DNA of 33,729 bases from NCBI RefSeq assembly GCF_000420525.1, contig NZ_ATVC01000026.1:1-33729 (forward strand). The letters are read 5' to 3'. The DNA comes from Aquaspirillum serpens DSM 68. Lineage in GTDB: Bacteria; Pseudomonadota; Gammaproteobacteria; Burkholderiales; Aquaspirillaceae. Each line of letters opens with the position of its first letter. Positions within the stretch are counted from its first letter, which is position 1. Of the stretch, positions 15,217-23,755 are shown piece by piece. The position numbers were made by a program, and so were the translations under genes. The notes under the pieces were generated by a model that was given only the letters and a program-made list of their open reading frames with translations, was not told the DNA's origin and did not search any database.

Positions 15217-16548
15217 TTACATATTAGCGAGATGAATAATAGCCGCTTTGAATGATTGGTACACCACATCATCAATATCACGTCCAGTTTGGGCGTTATC
15301 GATATAAAACAGCCCTTTGAACGTGCCATCTTTATGCAAACTAATCATTGCACAACCGTTGTCGGGTACTGCCGCAAAGAAACTGTCTTGAAAACGGTTA
15401 CGGATGGTCATCAATTGTGGTGCGGCAATCCGAATCGCTTGAGTTTTTTGCCCAAACGCATAGAAAAAGCTGTTTTGGTCTAACGATAAGGCAGCACCGA
15501 TCAGTTGATCTTCGTGTTCAAAACCAATGCGGTAGTGATTGCGCAAAGTTTGGTCGGTTGGATTTACCGCAAAGAAAGCCAAGCGATCACACCCCAGTTG
15601 TAAAGACAAGCTGGCTAAGGTGCGGCGAATTGACTGATCGAGTTGGGTCATCCGTTCATCGCTACTCCAGTCAAAGAACAAAAACTCGTTCTCTGACACC
15701 AAAGGCATAATCGGCAGCAGTGCCAATTCACGGGCAAAACGGTCGTTGTCCGTCCCAGCAGCTGGATGGCGAGCCAGATAGAGCGCAATTTGGGTCAGGA
15801 CTTGCCACAAGGTTTCACGCGGCTGTTGCAACAAATCCGCCGCATTATCCAGCATATGCACCACCGGTTTTGACCACCAACCTTCATCAAAACGCGAGGT
15901 AATTTGAATTGCACACCGCAACACCAACTTACGACGGTCGATAGTTTCGTGCGATTGCTGCGACAACATCTCCAGTGCTTGCGGCGGCATCCGGCACAGG
16001 GTCAACAATTCGGACAACACCATGTCATAAGGCACACCAAAGCGTTTTTTGGCAACCTCATCCGGTGTAGCTTGGGGATCTAGGGCAGTATCTAAGGCGC
16101 GGCAACATAGCGGCACTTGATATAACAGCGCGGCAACAAAGTATTCTTCAACCCGATGCTCTTCGTTTAATGCCAACCATTCTTTTACCAGCCAAGCTGA
16201 AAAGCGGGCACGGGCATAGGCAGTGCGAATCGCCGGCATATGAGCCGGTGCCACCCGTGATTCGAGACTTGGCAACGAACCAAAACGATTAAAAAATTGA
16301 TCGAGACCAATCAACATAATCGCGTGCTCAATCCCGAGGGTCACGGTCAGCGGTTCACGTACACGTTCAATCGAGGCGACATGGCGCAGCAACTGATAAG
16401 CCAACAGCGGATCAGCCAACACCACATTGGCCACATCTGCAACGTTTAACAAGCTTTCATCTGTTCGCCGCAGATGGGCCAAACGATCAAGACTGGCGGA
16501 GCGAATCGGGAGTGGCTCGCTTGCCATAGTACGAAGCCAGTTTTTCAT
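15217..16548 (-). CDS. HDOD-domain protein with a C-terminal GAF-like domain
   Basis: HDOD domains are catalytically inactive relatives of HD phosphohydrolases and often serve in signalling. The N-terminal half of this 443-residue protein (about 15-220) carries the HDOD pattern: LLNVADVANVVLADPLLAYQLLR, then LGIEHAIMLIG, and helices that lack a metal-binding HD pair. The C-terminal part (about 300-443) resembles a GAF sensor, with LGCDRLAFFAVNP and a FKGLFYIDN strand. The pairing suggests a signal-responsive protein. Its ATG overlaps the stop of the preceding methyltransferase (ATGA), and AAGGAT provides the binding site. The placement downstream of motAB hints at a link with motility, but this is only inference. 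Confidence 0.8.
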   Translation of the reverse strand: MKNWLRTMASEPLPIRSASLDRLAHLRRTDESLLNVADVANVVLADPLLAYQLLRHVASIERVREPLTVTLGIEHAIMLIGLDQFFNRFGSLPSLESRVAPAHMPAIRTAYARARFSAWLVKEWLALNEEHRVEEYFVAALLYQVPLCCRALDTALDPQATPDEVAKKRFGVPYDMVLSELLTLCRMPPQALEMLSQQSHETIDRRKLVLRCAIQITSRFDEGWWSKPVVHMLDNAADLLQQPRETLWQVLTQIALYLARHPAAGTDNDRFARELALLPIMPLVSENEFLFFDWSSDERMTQLDQSIRRTLASLSLQLGCDRLAFFAVNPTDQTLRNHYRIGFEHEDQLIGAALSLDQNSFFYAFGQKTQAIRIAAPQLMTIRNRFQDSFFAAVPDNGCAMISLHKDGTFKGLFYIDNAQTGRDIDDVVYQSFKAAIIHLANM

Positions 16549-17285
16549 GCTCTATCCTTTGGTTTCTGCCACACATACAGACAAGAGCCAATACGATCAT
16601 TGATAGGAAATGATTGCTGGGCCGGCTGTCCTGGTATCGTAAAAGTATTGCTAATCAGTTGGCCATGTGCCGGTGCTTGTTGGCAAAATTGTTGCCAAAC
16701 TTTTGGCATAGGCTCGGGCGAGAGATAACAGTATACGATATCCGCCTCTTGCAGTGAGGTTTGCCATAAATTGGCAAATTTGACCTGTACATTGCGCACA
16801 AAACAGGCTCGTATCCGTGCAATCAGGTAGGGAATCATACTGTTTTCTACCCCAGTCAACACAAGATCGGGGCGCAGACGTGCTAAACCAAATAAAACCG
16901 TCCCTGTCCCACAGCCTAAATCAAGCAGGCGAGCCTTCTCTGGCACAATATGTTGTAGTTGGGAAAGCGTCGCTTTGGTTGATAAGAATAGCGGAACCCG
17001 TTCGCGCCAAGCATTACCGGAAATAGCAAATGTAAGAACGGCTAAGGCAAGATACCACTCAGGCGTAATCTCCAGCATCAATGCTACCCACAGCAACGGT
17101 AACGCCACCAGATGCAATAAACTCGCCGACCAAGGGTGGCGGCGAAAACGGCTCAAGACCAGCGCACACGGACCTTGTAATAATAGCGCGGGAACAGAAA
17201 AAGAAACGGCGACCGGCCACGCTAACAACAGACCGATCACCATCACTAAGCCGTGCTCTAACCAGCGGCGAATTGAGAGAGACAT
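16545..17285 (-). CDS. Membrane-anchored class I SAM-dependent methyltransferase
   Basis: The 246-residue protein begins with hydrophobic segments at about 12-40, 53-72 and 77-90, then a soluble class I methyltransferase fold. The SAM-binding glycine loop is LLDLGCGTGTVL (119-130 region), followed by an acidic strand end (LTGVEN). The substrate is unknown; lack of an added recognition domain gives no hint. It sits 32 bases after motB and overlaps the HDOD gene by four bases, so it is translationally coupled to it. A hydrophobic anchor on a small methyltransferase suggests a membrane or lipid-like substrate, but that is speculation. Confidence 0.75.
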   Translation of the reverse strand: MSLSIRRWLEHGLVMVIGLLLAWPVAVSFSVPALLLQGPCALVLSRFRRHPWSASLLHLVALPLLWVALMLEITPEWYLALAVLTFAISGNAWRERVPLFLSTKATLSQLQHIVPEKARLLDLGCGTGTVLFGLARLRPDLVLTGVENSMIPYLIARIRACFVRNVQVKFANLWQTSLQEADIVYCYLSPEPMPKVWQQFCQQAPAHGQLISNTFTIPGQPAQQSFPINDRIGSCLYVWQKPKDRA

Positions 17286-17317
17286 TGAAATCCAGAAAAA
17301 AGACGACAGAGGAAAGG

Positions 17318-18223
17318 TTACTGTCCTGCCGTTTCTGTTGTCTCTGCAGGGGCAGGGGACGGCGCAGCTGCAGCAGCGCGGTCTGCTACCGAGGGGCCTG
17401 ATTCGCGCAGGATGTCTTCTTCCGTTTTCTTATTGAGGACAATAATCGTAATCCGGCGGTTGATTGGATTGGTTGGGTTGGTTTGATCGAGTGGATTCGC
17501 TGCGGCCAAACCAGTGACGCGCAACATTTTTTGTTCAGTCATCCCACCCAGCAACAGCTCACGACGCGCCGCGTTTGCACGGTCGGCAGACAATTCCCAG
17601 TTACTGTATCCACGTTCACCAGCAGCAAACGGCGTGGCATCGGTGTGTCCAGAGATTGACAACCGATTTGGCACATCATTCAGAATTTTTGCCATTTCCT
17701 GCAATAACAGACGCGTGTGCGGCAACAAACTGGCACTACCTGAATCAAACATCGGACGATTTTTTTCGTCGATGATTTGCACCCGCAACCCTTCTGGGGT
17801 CATTTCAAGGGTAATTTGATCTTTAAACTGTTTTAAGGTTTGGTTTGACTCAATCGCCTGAGTGATTTTTTGCGAAAGCTTGTTGAGCAAGACACGTTCT
17901 TTGCGCTCATCTGTCACGATATTGCTGCGGTTCACCTGTCCTGCGGAACGGGTTAAGTCCTCACCCCCGCCCTTGATGGGACTGGTGGCATCACCCGCAC
18001 CATCGCCCCCGAGCAACGCCACTTTCAATGGTGTACGGAAGTATTCAGAAATCCCCGCTAACGCGCCTTGGGAGACCGATGATAACAACCACATCAACAA
18101 GAAGAACGCCATCATCGCTGTCACAAAGTCAGCATACGCAATCTTCCACGCACCACCGTGGTGGGCATGCCCCCCTTTTTTGATGCGCTTGATAATAATG
18201 GGGCGTTGTGATTCATCAGCCAT
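17318..18223 (-). CDS. motB: Flagellar motor stator protein MotB
   Basis: MotB anchors the stator to peptidoglycan and forms the proton channel with MotA. The 301-residue protein has a short cytoplasmic N-terminus and one membrane helix (WKIAYADFVTAMMAFFLLMW) containing the essential proton-carrying Asp32. A plug/linker region follows, then an OmpA-like peptidoglycan-binding domain (about 150-270) with ISGHTDATPF and an SADRANAARREL helix. The C-terminus ends in a low-complexity Ala/Pro tail. It is 40 bases downstream of motA with AAGGAG before its ATG. Asp at this place with no sodium-type features suggests a proton-driven stator. Confidence 0.95.
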   Translation of the reverse strand: MADESQRPIIIKRIKKGGHAHHGGAWKIAYADFVTAMMAFFLLMWLLSSVSQGALAGISEYFRTPLKVALLGGDGAGDATSPIKGGGEDLTRSAGQVNRSNIVTDERKERVLLNKLSQKITQAIESNQTLKQFKDQITLEMTPEGLRVQIIDEKNRPMFDSGSASLLPHTRLLLQEMAKILNDVPNRLSISGHTDATPFAAGERGYSNWELSADRANAARRELLLGGMTEQKMLRVTGLAAANPLDQTNPTNPINRRITIIVLNKKTEEDILRESGPSVADRAAAAAPSPAPAETTETAGQ

Positions 18224-18263
18224 GCTCGGCTCCTTTTAACCTACTAAACAAAGCACATAAAAA

Positions 18264-19124
18264 TTAGCGGTTCTTCGCGTTTTTCACGTGTTCTTCCAAC
18301 TCAAGGAAGGTTGGACGATCGGTGCTTTGCAGAGCTTTACGACCAAATTCAACCGCCACAGGAGGCGCATACCCGTTGAGCGATGCCAACAAGGTAACTT
18401 TGATGGTATTGAGCATCCGCGTTTGGTCGTTGAGTTTGTGTTCTAGGTTGGTTGCCAATGGACCGACGAAACCGTAGGACAGCAAAATACCCAAGAAGGT
18501 ACCAACCAGCGCCGCCGCAATCAGTTTACCGAGTTCTGCCGGCGGAATCCCCACCGATTCCATCGTATGCACCACACCCATCACACACGCCACAATACCC
18601 AAAGCAGGGAAAGCATCAGCCAAGTTACGTACAGCATTGACCGGCACTTCGCCTTCATGGTGGTGGGTTTCAATTTCGATATCCATCAAGTTTTCAATCT
18701 CGATAGGATTCAAGTTACCCCCGACCATCAAACGCAAGTAGTCACACATAAATTCTGTGACATGGTGCTCAGCCAAGATAGAAGGATATTTGGTAAACAA
18801 AGGGCTTTCTGCCGGCGCATCCACATCGGCTTCAATCGACATCAAACCCTCTTTACGCACTTTGCCAAGAATTTCGTACAGCAATGCAAACAGCTCCATA
18901 TACATTGCTTTATCGAAGTTGGATTTTTTCAGCGTGGTTGGCAAAGCCTTCATGGTTGCCTTGAGTGGTGCCCCTGCGTTAGCCACCAAGAAGGCACCCA
19001 CCGCAGAACCACCGATCATCAGCAGCTCAACCGGCTGGAATAGCGATGCAAGATGGCCACCGGCAAGTACAAAGCCGCCGAACACACTGCCTAATACAAT
19101 GATGTAACCGATGATGACAAACAT
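18264..19124 (-). CDS. motA: Flagellar motor stator protein MotA
   Basis: MotA is the four-helix membrane partner of MotB that transmits force to the rotor. The 286-residue length is that of the E. coli-type MotA. Membrane segments appear at about 2-22, 30-50, 170-190 and 200-222, with a large cytoplasmic loop between the second and third. The loop carries the charged residues that touch FliG, in the region KVRKEGLMSIEADVD. AAGGGG precedes the ATG. No other flagellar or chemotaxis-signalling kinase genes are in the window, so the stator genes stand apart from the main flagellar cluster. Confidence 0.95.
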   Translation of the reverse strand: MFVIIGYIIVLGSVFGGFVLAGGHLASLFQPVELLMIGGSAVGAFLVANAGAPLKATMKALPTTLKKSNFDKAMYMELFALLYEILGKVRKEGLMSIEADVDAPAESPLFTKYPSILAEHHVTEFMCDYLRLMVGGNLNPIEIENLMDIEIETHHHEGEVPVNAVRNLADAFPALGIVACVMGVVHTMESVGIPPAELGKLIAAALVGTFLGILLSYGFVGPLATNLEHKLNDQTRMLNTIKVTLLASLNGYAPPVAVEFGRKALQSTDRPTFLELEEHVKNAKNR

Positions 19125-19196
19125 TAAAGCCCCTTAAGAATGGCTATTGCTCTGTGATGTCCAGCACCCGGATGACGCAGCGCAAAAACGGCCACT

Positions 19197-19224
19197 ATTG
19201 TAACAAACACTGGCTATTCGCCAA
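19197..19224 (-). promoter_or_regulatory. Candidate promoter of motA
   Basis: On the minus strand TTGGCG (19219-19224) and TACAAT (19197-19202) are separated by 16 bases. A short palindrome (CTATT and AATAG, 19214-19227) covers the -35 and could be an operator, for example for the divergent XRE regulator. I found no good flagellar sigma-28 promoter. Confidence 0.35.
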
Positions 19225-19344
19225 TAGTTCAACTCGCATGACGCTGTAGAAAGTTTGCCTATTTGCAACACGAAAGGATGAGCAATCGGCCCAGCTAAGG
19301 CTAAAATGACCAGCAATCTTGTGATCTCACCATGGAGCTTAGCA

Positions 19345-19890
19345 ATGGATGTTGGTTCTCGCCTACGTCATGTCAGAGAAAAATTTGGTTTATCACAGCG
19401 TGAATTGGCAAAACGGGCTGGCGTCACCAATGGGACAATTTCCCTGATTGAACAAAATCGTGTTAGTCCTTCAGTGAGTTCACTGATGAAAGTGCTCGAA
19501 GGGTTGCCGATGACGCTGGCAGAGTTTTTTACTTTCGATCTCGCGCCCCAAGCACCCACGCCGTTTTATCCTAAAGCGTGTCAACCCAATGTGGGACGAG
19601 AACAGATTTCTTTTTTTCTCGTTGGACTCAATCACCCCAATCGTAACTTAACTTTATTACGCGAGATTTTCGCCCCTGGGGCCAACACTGGGCCAGACAT
19701 GCTGTCGCACGATGGACAAGAAGGCGGGGTTATTGTTCGCGGAAGTATTGAACTGACAGTGAATGGCGAGACACAACGCTTAGAAGCAGGCGACGGCTAT
19801 TATTTTGACAGCCGCCTGCCGCATCGCTTTGCGAACCCTAGCAACGAACCCTGTGAGTTAATCAGTGCCAACACGCCGCCATCGGTTTAG
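19345..19890 (+). CDS. XRE-type transcriptional regulator with a cupin sensor domain
   Basis: A 181-residue two-domain repressor or activator. Residues about 5-60 form a helix-turn-helix of the Cro/C1 type ([20 protein letters not shown], then [19 protein letters not shown]). Residues about 105-175 form a cupin barrel, ending with [17 protein letters not shown], where the histidine probably helps bind a small ligand or metal. Regulators of this build (PuuR-like) often control amine, amino acid or sulphur metabolism. The ligand here is unknown. The ATG at 19345 has GGAG seven bases upstream; an earlier in-frame ATG at 19306 adds 13 residues unlike the family. It is divergent from motA and shares its last stop bases with yajQ. 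Confidence 0.85.
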   Translation: MDVGSRLRHVREKFGLSQRELAKRAGVTNGTISLIEQNRVSPSVSSLMKVLEGLPMTLAEFFTFDLAPQAPTPFYPKACQPNVGREQISFFLVGLNHPNRNLTLLREIFAPGANTGPDMLSHDGQEGGVIVRGSIELTVNGETQRLEAGDGYYFDSRLPHRFANPSNEPCELISANTPPSV

Positions 19891-20372
19891 TCACGAAAAT
19901 TATTAAACTGTAGCGGTGTATCAGTGATTTCCTTGCGGATCAAAGCAATCGCTTCTTGTAGAATATCGCGTTTTGCACCGGAAACCCGCACCGTATCACC
20001 TTGAATAGCGGCCTGAACTTTTAATTTGGCATCTTTTAACAAGCGCACAATTTTCTTGGCAAGGTCAGTTTCTACACCAACTTGAATGGTAACGGTTTGT
20101 TTAACTTTATTACCGCTGACTTTTTCTAGTTTGCCATAATCTAGACAACGTACGTCCACATTACGTTTGGCTAACTTGGCAATTAAAATATCCTTTACTT
20201 GATCGAGTTGAAATTCTGCATCAGCAAATGCGGTTAACACCTTTTCATTTTGCTCGATGCGTGCATCAGAGCCTTTGAAATCGTAGCGAGTGCTGATCTC
20301 TTTATTGGCTTGTTCTAGTGCATTACGGACTTCGACTAAATCGACTTCAGAAACCACATCAAATGATGGCAT
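19887..20372 (-). CDS. yajQ: YajQ family nucleotide-binding protein
   Basis: YajQ proteins are small cytosolic proteins with two ferredoxin-like domains. Some members bind cyclic di-GMP and act with transcription factors; others bind RNA or nucleotides. The 161-residue product begins [19 protein letters not shown] and contains [12 protein letters not shown] and a C-terminal [15 protein letters not shown] segment, all typical. The start at 20372 is supported by AAGGAG eight bases upstream. The stop overlaps that of the convergent XRE gene. It lies 17 bases after the DUF2788 gene and is probably co-transcribed with it. Confidence 0.92.
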   Translation of the reverse strand: MPSFDVVSEVDLVEVRNALEQANKEISTRYDFKGSDARIEQNEKVLTAFADAEFQLDQVKDILIAKLAKRNVDVRCLDYGKLEKVSGNKVKQTVTIQVGVETDLAKKIVRLLKDAKLKVQAAIQGDTVRVSGAKRDILQEAIALIRKEITDTPLQFNNFRD

Positions 20373-20389
20373 CGTTATCACTCCTTATG

Positions 20390-20593
20390 TTATTTTTCTA
20401 AAAAATAGCTAACCAAAAACTCTTTAAAAACAAAACCTGTGACACCTGTTCCAAGTGCTAAAAAGAGAACAAAAGTTCCAAATTTTCCAGCATTCGATTT
20501 TTTTCCTAGGTCCCAAATAATAAACCCCATAAAACCAATTAAACCAGTCAATAAAATACCCATCGACCAGCGGGTGAATTCTTCTTCTGACAT
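20390..20593 (-). CDS. DUF2788 family small membrane protein
   Basis: A 67-residue protein that I recognise as DUF2788. It has two membrane helices, about 10-28 (ILLTGLIGFMGFIIWDLG) and 39-61 (TFVLFLALGTGVTGFVF), joined by a conserved basic turn (KKSNAGKFG). Its function is not known. AGGAG lies five bases before the ATG. It precedes yajQ in the same direction with a 17-base gap, so the two are likely one transcript. Confidence 0.85.
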   Translation of the reverse strand: MSEEEFTRWSMGILLTGLIGFMGFIIWDLGKKSNAGKFGTFVLFLALGTGVTGFVFKEFLVSYFLEK

Positions 20594-20702
20594 ACTATCT
20601 CCTATTTATCTATCAGTTGCTTGGCATGAAGCATCGTCGCGCTTGCGATACCAGCGTGCAGGCTATGTGACGTTTTTTTTCCAAAAAAATGAAACGGTCG
20701 GC

Positions 20703-20767
20703 TATAATGTTTCCTTGATTTTTCTTAGAAAACCATCTTTTTTGTTTTTTACATAAAAAATAAAAGA
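20703..20767 (+). promoter_or_regulatory. Candidate promoter and AT-rich hairpin leader of the chemoreceptor gene
   Basis: A perfect TATAAT lies at 20703-20708 with only a weak -35 (TTCCAA, 18 bases upstream). The predicted leader of about 105 bases contains an extended A/T-only hairpin (20736-20741 with 20762-20767, plus an inner T6/A6 pairing) followed by a short T-run. It ends in a strong GGAGG four bases before the ATG. The whole region 20594-20819 is otherwise non-coding. Confidence 0.45.
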
Positions 20768-20819
20768 TTTTTCAAAGAAACAGGAAGAAATATCTGTTTT
20801 TACCATTTTTGGAGGGTTC

Positions 20820-21932
20820 ATGTTCGGTTATCGCCACAAGCAAAGAGCGTTAGAGCTAGAGCGTCGTTTGCAAAGCCTAGAAGAAGAACGGCGAGCAACA
20901 GAACGAGAACTGGAACAACTCCGGGCTAATTGGGAACCCAACCAAAAAGAACTCGCCGAGTTTCGTGAGAGTGAAGGCCGTCGTGCTTCTTACATCGATC
21001 CTTTTGGCTTGTTTTGTAAAAATGTCGAAGAGTTACGCGGCACTTTTTCACTCTTGGCAGAGCGACTAGAGAGCGACTTTACCGTAGCCTGTGATGCAGT
21101 TTCAACTCTCCACCGCAGCCGTGAAGCGCTTGATGTCATCATCAATAGCTTTAATCACATTGTCCAAGCACAGGGACAAACCGTCCGAGCCATGGACACC
21201 TTAAATGATAATACTGGCAAAATCAGCCAATTTGTTCAACTGATTAAAGACATTGCCGATCAAACCAATCTTTTAGCGTTAAATGCCGCGATTGAAGCCG
21301 CCCGCGCTGGCGAACAAGGCCGAGGGTTTGCGGTGGTAGCTGACGAAGTGCGTAAATTGGCAGAACGCACCGCACAAGCCACCAGTGAGATTGCCACTTT
21401 GGTCACCACCATTCAGGATGGTTCCAGCGCCACCAAACAACAGGTACAACAAGCATCAGAACAAGCGATGGACTACCAACGCTCTGGGGTAGAAACGGCC
21501 GACCAAGTTCGACAGTTGGTGAAATTCAGCGAACAAATGGCCCATACCATTTCGATGGCATCGAACACCAGCTTTATGGAAATCGTGAAACTCGATCATA
21601 TTGTTTTCAAGCTGGACATCTACAAGGCATTTATTGGCTACCACGATTTGCGGCCAGAACAGTTATCGAGCCATACCAACTGCCGGTTGGGTAAATGGTA
21701 TTACGAGGGGCGTGGCCATGAAGAATGTCGTCATAACCCCGTGTATGGCAAGTTAGAACAACCTCATGCTCGCGTTCACGATGCCGGTAAAAAAGCGTTA
21801 GAGATGCTCAACCAGCGACAATTTGATGCAGCGCGCGGCGCACTGCTTGAGATGGAAAAAGCCTCGGATGATGTGATGCGGATGCTGACAGAAATGGAAA
21901 ATGAACGCTGCACAAAAGATTTTCGCAGCTAG
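20820..21932 (+). CDS. Soluble methyl-accepting chemotaxis protein with a zinc-binding CZB domain
   Basis: A 370-residue cytoplasmic chemoreceptor with no membrane helix. It starts with a coiled coil (about 8-50). The signalling domain follows, with the highly conserved hairpin tip ([20 protein letters not shown] and on, about 141-185) that contacts CheA and CheW. The C-terminal CZB domain (about 255-365) shows the expected zinc ligands: His260 in KLDH, Cys288 in [13 protein letters not shown], and His316 and His320. The family includes receptors such as TlpD, in which the zinc-cysteine pair is thought to sense hypochlorous acid or other oxidants. Placement of CZB after the signalling domain matches those. 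No che genes are nearby. Confidence 0.9.
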   Translation: MFGYRHKQRALELERRLQSLEEERRATERELEQLRANWEPNQKELAEFRESEGRRASYIDPFGLFCKNVEELRGTFSLLAERLESDFTVACDAVSTLHRSREALDVIINSFNHIVQAQGQTVRAMDTLNDNTGKISQFVQLIKDIADQTNLLALNAAIEAARAGEQGRGFAVVADEVRKLAERTAQATSEIATLVTTIQDGSSATKQQVQQASEQAMDYQRSGVETADQVRQLVKFSEQMAHTISMASNTSFMEIVKLDHIVFKLDIYKAFIGYHDLRPEQLSSHTNCRLGKWYYEGRGHEECRHNPVYGKLEQPHARVHDAGKKALEMLNQRQFDAARGALLEMEKASDDVMRMLTEMENERCTKDFRS

Positions 21933-22007
21933 GGGCTAGTCGATCGGGGGCGGCATCTATTAAGCTGGCACCATGATGCTGATGCTGCCCATGATGGCCC
22001 TTTTGTT

Positions 22008-23108
22008 ATGGCCACACTGACCCCTTCTATGACACCTCGAGGCCATGTGCCTTGGCTTTTTGCAGCGATTTGCTTAGGGGTCATCGCTGTTGTCAGTCTA
22101 TATCCTTTAGACAGTTGGCAAGACAATACCGAACCGCTGTTTGATTTTCTGTTTTACCCGCTACCGTATTACACCCGCCGCTTTGACACCATCGTCAATG
22201 TGCTTGCCTACTTTCCCTATGGCTTTGCTTTAGCCCTGATTCCTCGTCAACGCTGGTTGGGGCTGTTATTCGCCATCATTGTTGCCAGTGCGACTAGCCT
22301 GACGGTAGAACTGATTCAACAATTTCTACCAAGTCGAATCTCATCCAATCTCGATTTACTCTGTAACAGCCTTGGCGGTACCCTCGGTGCCTTATTTGCG
22401 CTCAATCCGCTCTCACGTTATATCGGTCAACGCCTACACCGCTGGCGGCATCGCCATTTTCACCCCAGCCGCGTGACTGACTACGCTTTATTGCTGATGA
22501 CGTTATGGTTTCTGACCCAGCTTGATCCCTCGGTACCTTTTTTTGGCGTGGTGGTCATTCCTAAAGGGTTGCCACAGCCTTTTATTTCTCCACTAGACAA
22601 CCCCGCGTTGTTCTTATTTCTGATCGAAGCTGGCAGTGCCATGCTGAATTTAGTGGGTACCTTGCTATTAGTCAGTCTATGCGCCAAGCGGTTGCAGTCA
22701 AAATCGCGTTTGGTACTCGGATTTTTATGTTTGGCAACAGTCATCAAACTGGCAATTGCCGGCGCTTTTCTGCGCGAATTTGCTTTCTTTGAGTGGATTA
22801 ACCCTCGGGTCTTACTCGGCTTATTAGCGGGGTTATTGCTTTTGCTGTGGTGGTTAAGACTGCCCTATACCGCACGCGCCGGTTTAGGTGTCATCACCTT
22901 AGGTGGCATGTTGTATCTTGCGGCGCAATGGCCTTTGCAACCCGACCGCAGCCCAAGTTTTAGCCATCTACGCTGGAGCCACGGCCATCTCACCAATCTG
23001 AGTTTGCTGGCAGAGGTTGCCTCACATGTCTGGCCGTGGTTAGCCTTAACCCTGTGTTTGATTGGCTTTATACGACAATCGTTGTTTGCTTCGCGATACG
23101 AAGGCTAA
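22008..23108 (+). CDS. VanZ-like multi-span membrane protein
   Basis: A 366-residue membrane protein. The first part (about 15-135) matches the VanZ domain: a first helix ending in SLYPLDSW, then NVLAYFPYGFAL and TSLTVELIQQFLPSRISSNLDLLCNSLGGTLGA, with the acidic residue and NxxGG pattern typical of the fold. This second stretch is quoted only for its key positions Glu and Asn. The rest adds about five more hydrophobic segments without a recognised domain. VanZ was first seen in glycopeptide-resistance clusters, but most homologues have no link to resistance and their role is unknown. No strong ribosome binding site is seen before the ATG at 22008. The 3' end overlaps the convergent HAD gene by 41 bases. 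Confidence 0.75.
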   Translation: MATLTPSMTPRGHVPWLFAAICLGVIAVVSLYPLDSWQDNTEPLFDFLFYPLPYYTRRFDTIVNVLAYFPYGFALALIPRQRWLGLLFAIIVASATSLTVELIQQFLPSRISSNLDLLCNSLGGTLGALFALNPLSRYIGQRLHRWRHRHFHPSRVTDYALLLMTLWFLTQLDPSVPFFGVVVIPKGLPQPFISPLDNPALFLFLIEAGSAMLNLVGTLLLVSLCAKRLQSKSRLVLGFLCLATVIKLAIAGAFLREFAFFEWINPRVLLGLLAGLLLLLWWLRLPYTARAGLGVITLGGMLYLAAQWPLQPDRSPSFSHLRWSHGHLTNLSLLAEVASHVWPWLALTLCLIGFIRQSLFASRYEG

Positions 23109-23727
23109 GCCGCGCCAGCTGTGGCAGCGCAGTGATGCGGTAATCGACATAAGGGGGCCGGCGCGGTTGTTGATGCAGCCATACGGTCGTCATTCCCAAT
23201 TGTTTGGCTGGTCGCAAATTTTCCACCGTATCTTCCACCATCACGCAATCCACTGCACGTACCCCCAGACGATGTAACACAGTTAGATAGGCGGCTTGTT
23301 TTGGCTTGGGCCGTAGGCGCAAACACTCGACGCCAAAATGCGCCAGCAAATGTGGGTGTAAACCGAGTTTTTTCGTTACTGCTTCGACATAGTGCTTGGG
23401 ACCATTAGAAAACACCACTTTGCGCCCAGGCAAATAGCGCAACAGCTGCCCCACTCCAGCGGGTTTTTCTAATAAGGGCAGTAAAGCAGATAAAGGATGG
23501 GTACTGGTCAGAAAATGGTTTGCTGCAATCGCATGATGTCGTTGTAACCCATGCAAAGTGGCGCCATAGCGTTGCCAATAATGTTGGCGTAGTCGATGTG
23601 CTTCGGCCTCATCTAGGCCCAACTCCGCCATGATAAAAGCCGTCATTTGCTGGTTAATATAAGGAAACACCCTGCTCGAGGCAGGGTGTAGAGTGTTGTC
23701 TAGGTCAAAAAGCCAAGTTAATGCCAC
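23068..23727 (-). CDS. HAD-family pyrimidine 5'-nucleotidase-like hydrolase
   Basis: A 219-residue haloacid dehalogenase-type phosphatase. Motif I is FDLDNT (Asp8 nucleophile, Asp10), motif II VFSNG, motif III a lysine in RPKPK, and motif IV VMVEDTVEN. The start LDNTLHPAS and the PYINQQM segment resemble the SDT1/PPM-type pyrimidine 5'-nucleotidases common in betaproteobacteria, so the likely substrates are UMP or CMP. I choose the GTG at 23727 (MALTWLFDLDNT), with AGG seven bases upstream. A frame opening at 23787 would overlap the CBS gene and add unrelated residues. The 3' end overlaps the VanZ-like gene. Confidence 0.85.
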   Translation of the reverse strand: MALTWLFDLDNTLHPASSRVFPYINQQMTAFIMAELGLDEAEAHRLRQHYWQRYGATLHGLQRHHAIAANHFLTSTHPLSALLPLLEKPAGVGQLLRYLPGRKVVFSNGPKHYVEAVTKKLGLHPHLLAHFGVECLRLRPKPKQAAYLTVLHRLGVRAVDCVMVEDTVENLRPAKQLGMTTVWLHQQPRRPPYVDYRITALPQLARLSLRIAKQTTIVV

Positions 23728-23755
23728 GTGCTTACCTAAGAAGGAAATGGGACCA

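Noticed and set aside
19125-19305. Flagellar sigma-28 promoter for motA
   Set aside because: A GCCGATTG resembles the -10 element, but there is no TAAA at the required distance.
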